Shown: one piece after another, positions 63,031 to 64,000 of the stretch | How the letters are laid out: every line of letters starts with the position of its first letter | Position numbering within the stretch: the stretch's first letter is position 1 | Assembly (NCBI RefSeq): GCF_005154805.1 | Contig: NZ_CP039727.1 | Coordinates: 2,725,501-2,789,500, forward strand | Length of the DNA stretch: 64,000 bases | Source: Bacillus sp. S3 | GTDB taxonomy: Bacteria > Bacillota > Bacilli > Bacillales > Cytobacillaceae | Direction of reading: 5' to 3' | Program-made: the position numbers and the translations under genes | The notes under the pieces: generated by a model | The model's input: only the letters and a program-made list of their open reading frames with translations | The model's database searches: none | Told to the model about the DNA's origin: nothing

Positions 63031-63954
63031 ATGTACAATCGGAAACAGCATGTCATTAAAATGGCCCATCGGTTATTTGTCGAAAAAGGATTCCTGGCTA
63101 CGTCTATTCAAGACATTTTAGATTACAGCGGAATATCGAAAGGGACTTTTTATAATTATTTTTCATCAAAAAATGAGTTATTAATTGGCATTTATAAATC
63201 AATTTATCGGAAGCTGGAACAGGATCGGAACGATTTATTAGTTGGTAAGGACACTAAAGATATTGAAATTTTTATTAAACAATTGGAAATGCAAATGATA
63301 ACAAATAGAAAAAATAAACTCATAACCATTTATGAAGAAGTGATGGCTTCAAATGATGCTGATCTTAAGCAATTTATTCAAGAAAGCCGATTAAATGCGC
63401 TTCGTTGGCTTTATCACAGGTTCATTGACATTTTCGGAGAAGATAAGAAGCCCTACTTATTAGATTGTGCCATCATGTTCCAGGGCATATTGCAGCATAA
63501 TGTTCAATTTAATCGCAGAGCACATAAATCCGGTGAAAATATCAGCCATGTGGTTCGTTACAGTGTAAGTCGTTTGGTAAAAATGGTGGAAGAGGTATCT
63601 GATTCCGAGGATCAATTGCTTAAGCCGGAGTTATTAGAAGATTGGCTTCCTAGCTGTCCGAATAAAAGTGGTCACGAGTTTAAAAATCAGCTTCTTCAAT
63701 TATCAGGTACTATACGAAAAACAATTTCAAAAAATGTACTTGCTGAAAACGAACAGGAAAAATATATTGAAATGGTAGAATTTATTCAGGATGAATTACT
63801 GCACACAAATAACCCGCGAAAATTTTTAATTGAAAGCATTCTTTCTTCTATGAATAAATATTCTTTTTGGAAAAAAGAACTTATACAGCTTGAACAGTTA
63901 GTGGAAGGATTCTTTACACAATTGGATGAATTTGAAAAAAACCCTAATCTGTAG
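63031..63954 (+). CDS. TetR/AcrR-family regulator
   Basis: A 307-residue TetR-type regulator: N-terminal HTH (residues ~8-55, including ISKGTFYNYFSSKNELL), then a long ligand-binding part that is larger than the usual ~190 aa. AAGGTG precedes the ATG. It is transcribed divergently from the MFS exporter gene that the IS interrupts, the standard arrangement for a local repressor, so its target pump is now non-functional. Confidence 0.88.
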   Translation: MYNRKQHVIKMAHRLFVEKGFLATSIQDILDYSGISKGTFYNYFSSKNELLIGIYKSIYRKLEQDRNDLLVGKDTKDIEIFIKQLEMQMITNRKNKLITIYEEVMASNDADLKQFIQESRLNALRWLYHRFIDIFGEDKKPYLLDCAIMFQGILQHNVQFNRRAHKSGENISHVVRYSVSRLVKMVEEVSDSEDQLLKPELLEDWLPSCPNKSGHEFKNQLLQLSGTIRKTISKNVLAENEQEKYIEMVEFIQDELLHTNNPRKFLIESILSSMNKYSFWKKELIQLEQLVEGFFTQLDEFEKNPNL

Positions 63955-63968
63955 GATTAAGGGTTTTT
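63936..63968 (+). terminator. Terminator of TetR-type gene
   Basis: AAAAACCCTAATC and GGATTAAGGGTTTTT arms with one bulged base and a T run. Confidence 0.8.
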
Positions 63969-64000
63969 GGCATGTCTTTATTCCTGTTTTAAAAATGAAC

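Overview
The window looks like a chromosomal segment of a low-GC Gram-positive aerobe of the Bacillaceae (Bacillus/Neobacillus-like). The genes are AT-rich, ribosome binding sites are strong AGGAGG types, and TTG and GTG starts are common. A proline T-box precedes proBA, two sites match the CcpA cre consensus, and there are many Bacillus-type housekeeping genes (cls, pepF, trhO, feoAB, a SpoIIM-like protein). No rRNA, tRNA, CRISPR array or prophage was recognised.

Layout. 1-14.6 kb: a heterodimeric ABC exporter cut by the window edge, a bacterial PH-domain protein, a XerS-like tyrosine recombinase, a small ring-fission operon (tautomerase, hydratase/decarboxylase, esterase), a YpbS-like protein with an HTH regulator, an alcohol/aldehyde dehydrogenase operon behind a promoter-embedded palindrome, and an ABC-2 exporter. 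14.8-31 kb: cardiolipin synthase; a membrane/AAA cluster (RDD, SpoIIM-like, DUF58, MoxR, DUF4350, DUF4129); pepF; trhO; a GH18 glycosidase; a phosphoesterase; small proteins. 31-42 kb: a feoA operon with FeoB split into two genes, an XPD/DinG-like nuclease-helicase, T-box-controlled proBA, wrbA and an SF1 helicase.

The centrepiece is 42-57.7 kb, all on the minus strand. A DeoR-like regulator heads a 12-gene bacterial microcompartment (BMC) operon with PduL, acylating aldehyde dehydrogenase, DeoC, triosephosphate isomerase, RpiB, a flavoprotein-like protein, two BMC-H and three BMC-P shell proteins. It resembles the 'sugar phosphate utilizing' BMC class. The inferred route is deoxyribose-5-phosphate to acetaldehyde plus glyceraldehyde-3-phosphate, then acetyl-CoA and acetyl-phosphate inside the shell. 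Directly upstream lies a reductive pyrimidine catabolism cluster (preT, preA, dihydropyrimidinase, NCS1 permease, a small unknown, pucR). Both units carry a candidate cre site. Together they could handle the base and the sugar of pyrimidine deoxynucleosides.

58-64 kb: a secreted phosphoesterase, an unknown protein, and an MFS drug-efflux gene broken by an intact IS3-family element with a 5-bp target duplication, next to its divergent TetR-type regulator.
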